The notes beneath the pieces were generated by a model. It searched no databases and was not told where the DNA came from. It was given only the letters and a program-made list of their open reading frames with translations. Of a DNA stretch of 8,225 nt, positions 6,473 to 8,225 are shown piece after piece. Within the stretch, counting starts at the first letter, position 1. Every line of letters starts with the position of its first letter. This stretch comes from Chloroflexi bacterium RBG_16_68_14 (GTDB lineage Bacteria; Chloroflexota; Dehalococcoidia; DSTF01; RBG-16-68-14). A program made the translations under genes and the position numbers. The stretch is from NCBI GenBank assembly GCA_001796995.1, contig MGOB01000004.1, positions 375-8,599 on the forward strand, given 5' to 3'.

Positions 6473-6527
6473 GGAAATTCCTGCAGCCTCTTAGGGAGTT
6501 GTTATCTCTTTCTTAACACCTGCGTTC

Positions 6528-6533
6528 TATAGT
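6528..6533 (+). promoter_or_regulatory. Candidate -10 box (TATAGT) of the intergenic transcript
   Basis: TATAGT stands in a locally AT-rich patch (6497-6533) that is unusual for this window. A short inverted repeat, TGTTA...TAACA, lies at about 6499-6517 where an activator or repressor could bind. No good -35 hexamer is found at 16-18 nt. The predicted start is near 6540, just before the hairpin-rich segment. The core CTATAG is palindromic, so a minus-strand -10 (TATAGA, 6531-6526) for the 110-residue gene is also possible. Confidence 0.4.
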
Positions 6534-6539
6534 GTCAGG

Positions 6540-6650
6540 TGAAGGGTAAACCACGGGAATGGCTCCCCCACCCGTGGAGCACCCGCCGCAAAGGCCAGGA
6601 TGCGCTCCCCCCCTCGCTTCGGCGAGGTTGCCATCCTGGCCTTCTGTTTT
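6540..6650 (+). ncRNA. Candidate structured small RNA or attenuated leader, about 110 nt
   Basis: Between a TATAGT box and a strong terminator, about 110 nt folds well and has no credible protein frame. CCACGGG (6551-6557) pairs with CCCGTGG (6571-6577) around a 13-nt loop. An alternative, mutually exclusive stem GCTCC (6562-6566) with GGAGC (6576-6580) uses part of the same arms. The terminator stem follows from 6591. The only open frame, from a GTG at 6539, runs straight through the terminator and into the neighbouring repeat, so it is not a gene. I could not match the segment to a known RNA family. No plus-strand gene follows until the Eis-like gene at 7073, which has its own promoter, so a free-standing sRNA is the simpler reading. 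Confidence 0.4.
6591..6650 (+). terminator. Intrinsic terminator with a UUCG-capped inner hairpin
   Basis: AAGGCCAGGATG (6591-6602) pairs perfectly over 12 bp with CATCCTGGCCTT (6632-6643). Inside the loop, CCTCGC (6612-6617) and GCGAGG (6622-6627) enclose TTCG, the very stable C(UUCG)G tetraloop. The T-rich tail TTCTGTTTT (6642-6650) follows directly, orienting the terminator to the plus strand. Only TTT follows the stem on the other strand. Confidence 0.75.
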
Positions 6651-6664
6651 CCCTCCAGCACTCC

Positions 6665-6731
6665 CTCACAGGAACTGTGAGACCCTTCGCTTCGCTCAGG
6701 GTGACAGGCGGGCCTGCCGCCCGCCTGTCAC
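6665..6731. repeat. Composite hairpin repeat element
   Basis: Three inverted repeats lie back to back. CTCACAG/CTGTGAG (6665-6681) has a 3-nt loop. ACCCT/AGGGT (6682-6702) encloses the tandem TTCGC TTCGC. A perfect 13-bp stem, GTGACAGGCGGGC / GCCCGCCTGTCAC (6701-6731), has a 5-nt loop. The core CCCTTCGCTTCGCTCAGGG followed by TGACA resembles short palindromic repeats scattered between genes in many bacterial genomes (general recollection, not a search). The last stem overlaps the apparent stop codon of the cyclase remnant and could terminate that transcript. Confidence 0.7.
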
Positions 6732-6909
6732 TTGATGGCTAGCGCGTTCGGCGGCGAGCCGACGCCGCCCCGCGCTCGGGCGTGAGGAAGTTGATGGCGC
6801 CGAGCTGGTCGTCCGGGCCGAAGAGGCCCCAGGCCGAGCCGCGGGGTGCATCGTCCCGGGCGGAAAGCTCTGCGTAGGAGGGGAGGTTATCCAGATCGAT
6901 GTCAGGCAT
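6728..6909 (-). pseudogene. Internally deleted cyclase-family (kynurenine formamidase-like) gene
   Basis: The ATG at 6909 opens a frame whose first 46 residues (LPSYAELSARDDAPRGSAWG, then GPDDQLGAINFLTPER) match the N-terminus of PF04199 cyclase-family metal hydrolases, which are normally about 250-330 residues. The frame then turns into an Arg/Ala run and stops at 6739 after 56 residues. In a second frame the same strand reads GGVGSPPNALAIK and stops with TGA at 6728-6730, which looks like the family's usual C-terminal tail (G-G-x-G-S-P-x-N). The middle, including the HxGTHxD metal-binding motif, is missing. I infer an internal out-of-frame deletion with its junction near 6760-6775. GGAGG 5 nt before the ATG and a TTGACA-16-TATCAT promoter remain intact, so a short dead peptide may still be made. 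Confidence 0.75.
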
Positions 6910-6914
6910 GGCTT

Positions 6915-6919
6915 CCTCC
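6915..6919 (-). promoter_or_regulatory. Shine-Dalgarno site of the cyclase remnant
   Basis: GGAGG on the minus strand lies 5 nt before the ATG at 6909. It fixes the start of the broken gene and rejects the longer in-frame extension to 6978, which runs through the promoter. Confidence 0.7.
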
Positions 6920-6950
6920 AGAGGCTGGGCGATCGGTACGGCCACGGCCC

Positions 6951-6978
6951 ATGATAGCGGCCACCCCCATCGTGTCAA
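6951..6978 (-). promoter_or_regulatory. Sigma-70-type promoter of the broken cyclase gene
   Basis: On the minus strand TTGACA (6978-6973), a perfect -35 consensus, is followed by a 16-nt spacer and TATCAT (6956-6951), 5/6 to the -10 consensus. The predicted start near 6944 gives a leader of about 35 nt with a Shine-Dalgarno site. It is the best promoter in the window, yet it faces a gene that is no longer intact. Confidence 0.7.
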
Positions 6979-7032
6979 TGCTGGCCCGCGGGCTGAGACC
7001 AGCTCTTATCCTGCACCCCATCCCACCCCTCG

Positions 7033-7041
7033 TGCTATAGT
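7033..7041 (+). promoter_or_regulatory. Extended -10 promoter of the Eis-like gene
   Basis: TGCTATAGT combines the TG-n extension (7033-7035) with TATAGT (7036-7041, 5/6). No -35 is evident, as is usual for extended -10 promoters. The predicted start near 7048 gives a leader of about 25 nt that contains the AGGAGG ribosome site. Confidence 0.5.
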
Positions 7042-7060
7042 GCCCAGTGCGCGTGAGCAC

Positions 7061-7066
7061 AGGAGG
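7061..7066 (+). promoter_or_regulatory. Shine-Dalgarno site fixing a GTG start
   Basis: AGGAGG at 7061-7066 precedes GTG at 7073 with a 6-nt spacer. This is the strongest ribosome site in the window and decides for the GTG start of the Eis-like gene, whose conserved N-terminus (FRIRPI) begins two codons later. Confidence 0.8.
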
Positions 7067-7072
7067 CGCAGC

Positions 7073-8225
7073 GTGAGCTTTCGGATCCGGCCCATCGCAC
7101 CCGAGGAGTTCGAGGCGTATGCCCGGGCGAACGCCTCGGGATTCGGCGTCGACCACAATCCGGAGATGCTGGAGGAGGCGTGCCGGGTCCTGGAGTTCGA
7201 CCGCACCCTGGCCGCTTTCGACCGAGCGGAGATCGCCGGCACAGCAGCGATCTTCTCCTTCGGCCTGGCGGTGCCCGGCGGGGCGCTGCCCACCGCCGGG
7301 GTGACCTGGGTGTCGGTGAAGCCAACCCATCGCCGCCAGGGCGTGCTCAGCGCCATGATGCGCCAGCAGCTCCAGGACGTGCGCGAGAAGGGCGAGCCGC
7401 TGGCCGCGCTCTGGGCCTCGGAGAGTGTCATTTACGGCCGCTTCGGCTACGGGCTGACCGCCGAGGGCATGGAGTTCAAGATCGAGCGCGAGCACACCGC
7501 CCTCGCCCACGCGCCGCCGACCTCCGGCCGCGTCCGGCTGGTCGACCGGGACGAGGCGTTGCGCACCTGGCCCGCCATCTACGACCAGGCGCGGGCCGCC
7601 CAGCCGGGCATGTACAGCCGCACGGAGACCTGGTGGAAGCACCACTCGCTCCGCGAGAACGAAGGGTCGCGCAGGGGCTTCTCGGGCCGGTTCTACGTCC
7701 AGTACGAGGAGGGGGGGCAGCCCCTGGGCTACGCCCGCTACCGTATCCGGGGAGAGAACCAGGACGGCGTGCCCAACGGGACGCTGGCGGTGCAGGAGCT
7801 GATGGCGACCAGCGAGGCGGCGTACGCAGCGCTCTGGAGATACCTCTTCGGCGTCGACCTGATCGGCACCATCCAGGCCCACCACCGGCCGGTGGAGGAG
7901 CCGCTCCTCTGGATGCTGGCCGACCCGCGCCGCCTGGTGCGTCGCCCCTACGATGCGCTCTGGGTGCGGGTCGTGGACGTGCCAACCGCTCTCGAGGGCC
8001 GGCGCTACTCCGCCGACGGCCGTCTGACCTTGGAGGTGCGCGACCGGTTCTGCCCCTGGAACGAGGGGCGGTACGAGCTGGAGGCGGGCCCCGAAGGCGC
8101 CTGCTGCCGCCGCTCCGACGCCGAGCCGGACATCGCGCTGGACGTGGCGGACCTGGGCGCCCTCTATCTGGGCTGGGCGCGGCTGCGCACCCTCCGGCAG
8201 GCCGGCCGGGTAGAGGGGAACTGGG
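7073..8225 (+). CDS. Eis-family GNAT acetyltransferase with C-terminal SCP2-like domain, 3' end outside the window
   Basis: The GTG at 7073 opens a frame with 384 codons that runs off the window. Family members have about 400-420 residues, so only a short tail is missing. The N-terminal GNAT domain has VTWVSVKPTHRRQGVLSAMM, with the acetyl-CoA loop R88-x-G-V at 88-91, and WASESVIYGRFGYG (114-127). Tyr126 of that motif coincides with the general-acid Tyr126 described for Mycobacterium tuberculosis Eis. A second GNAT-like domain spans about 145-295. From about 297 (LWVRVVDVPTALEGRRY) an SCP2/sterol-carrier-like domain follows, ending DVADLGALYLGW. In Eis the C-terminal carboxylate is the general base; that residue is not visible here. 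Eis acetylates aminoglycosides and other amines in mycobacteria; related proteins are common in non-pathogens, so the substrate is unknown. The gene is divergent from the broken cyclase gene. Confidence 0.92.
   Translation, partial: MSFRIRPIAPEEFEAYARANASGFGVDHNPEMLEEACRVLEFDRTLAAFDRAEIAGTAAIFSFGLAVPGGALPTAGVTWVSVKPTHRRQGVLSAMMRQQLQDVREKGEPLAALWASESVIYGRFGYGLTAEGMEFKIEREHTALAHAPPTSGRVRLVDRDEALRTWPAIYDQARAAQPGMYSRTETWWKHHSLRENEGSRRGFSGRFYVQYEEGGQPLGYARYRIRGENQDGVPNGTLAVQELMATSEAAYAALWRYLFGVDLIGTIQAHHRPVEEPLLWMLADPRRLVRRPYDALWVRVVDVPTALEGRRYSADGRLTLEVRDRFCPWNEGRYELEAGPEGACCRRSDAEPDIALDVADLGALYLGWARLRTLRQAGRVEGNW

Noticed and set aside
6544..6600. Possible cyclic di-GMP-I (GEMM) riboswitch, because GGTAAACC and CCGCAAAGGCC echo the conserved GGCAAACC and ACGCAAAGCC strings
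   Set aside because: The spacing between the strings is wrong, the GNRA tetraloop of the P2 stem and the tetraloop receptor are absent, and no plus-strand target gene follows. Treated as an unassigned RNA.
6591..6645. T-box-like antiterminator on the minus strand (AGGATGGCAACCTCG)
   Set aside because: It deviates from the AGGGTGGNACCGCG core, has no specifier stem or other T-box elements, and the downstream gene is not an aminoacyl-tRNA synthetase or amino-acid gene.
6539..6742. A 67-residue GTG-start frame on the plus strand
   Set aside because: It reads through the terminator hairpin and the composite repeat; the translated repeat (RPFASLRVTGG) is a typical spurious product of such elements.
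6910..6978. An N-terminal extension of the cyclase remnant to 6978
   Set aside because: It runs through the TTGACA/TATCAT promoter and the GGAGG site, and the family's conserved N-terminus starts after the ATG at 6909.
6902..7885. A long minus-strand frame opposite the Eis-like gene
   Set aside because: Composition is typical of a shadow frame; it would cross the divergent promoters and the cyclase start, and the opposite strand encodes clear Eis motifs.

Overview
This is a GC-rich (roughly 70% by eye) bacterial chromosomal window. The enolase and glutamate racemase variants, the small HicB-type protein, sparse Shine-Dalgarno use and short intergenic repeats suggest a Chloroflexota-like organism. 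Actinomycetota is the main alternative. The taxonomic guess is inference; no ribosomal marker is present.

Layout. The left part (3-2367) reads on the plus strand: enolase (5' end outside the window), a small solo HicB-like protein, and glutamate racemase MurI. A converging minus-strand block follows. In transcription order it runs: a 110-residue protein resembling the helical domain found after AAA/STAND ATPase modules (6458-6126), an eight-helix membrane HD-GYP phosphodiesterase (6073-4619), an amidohydrolase (4563-3322), and a two-domain GNAT acetyltransferase (3297-2425). The convergent murI/GNAT junction is filled by 7-bp repeats arranged head to head.

The right part (6459-7072) is intergenic and the least ordinary stretch. 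It holds a plus-strand -10 box followed by a hairpin-rich segment ending in a strong UUCG-capped terminator (candidate small RNA or attenuated leader). A composite hairpin repeat follows. Then comes the wreck of a cyclase-family (kynurenine formamidase-like) gene. That gene keeps a good promoter, a Shine-Dalgarno site, about 46 N-terminal residues and, in another frame, an apparent C-terminal tail, with the middle missing. Divergent from it is an Eis-type acetyltransferase (7073 to the window end, 3' end cut off).

How the genes fit together. Enolase (glycolysis) and MurI (D-glutamate for peptidoglycan) are housekeeping genes. The HD-GYP protein should degrade cyclic di-GMP, and the small upstream protein is probably co-transcribed with it. 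The amidohydrolase and GNAT are 24 nt apart and probably co-transcribed, but their substrates cannot be read from sequence. No defence island, CRISPR array, transposase, tRNA or rRNA was seen. The items most worth following are the candidate ncRNA, the internally deleted cyclase gene beside the hairpin repeat, the heptad-repeat junction, and the apparently leaderless murI.
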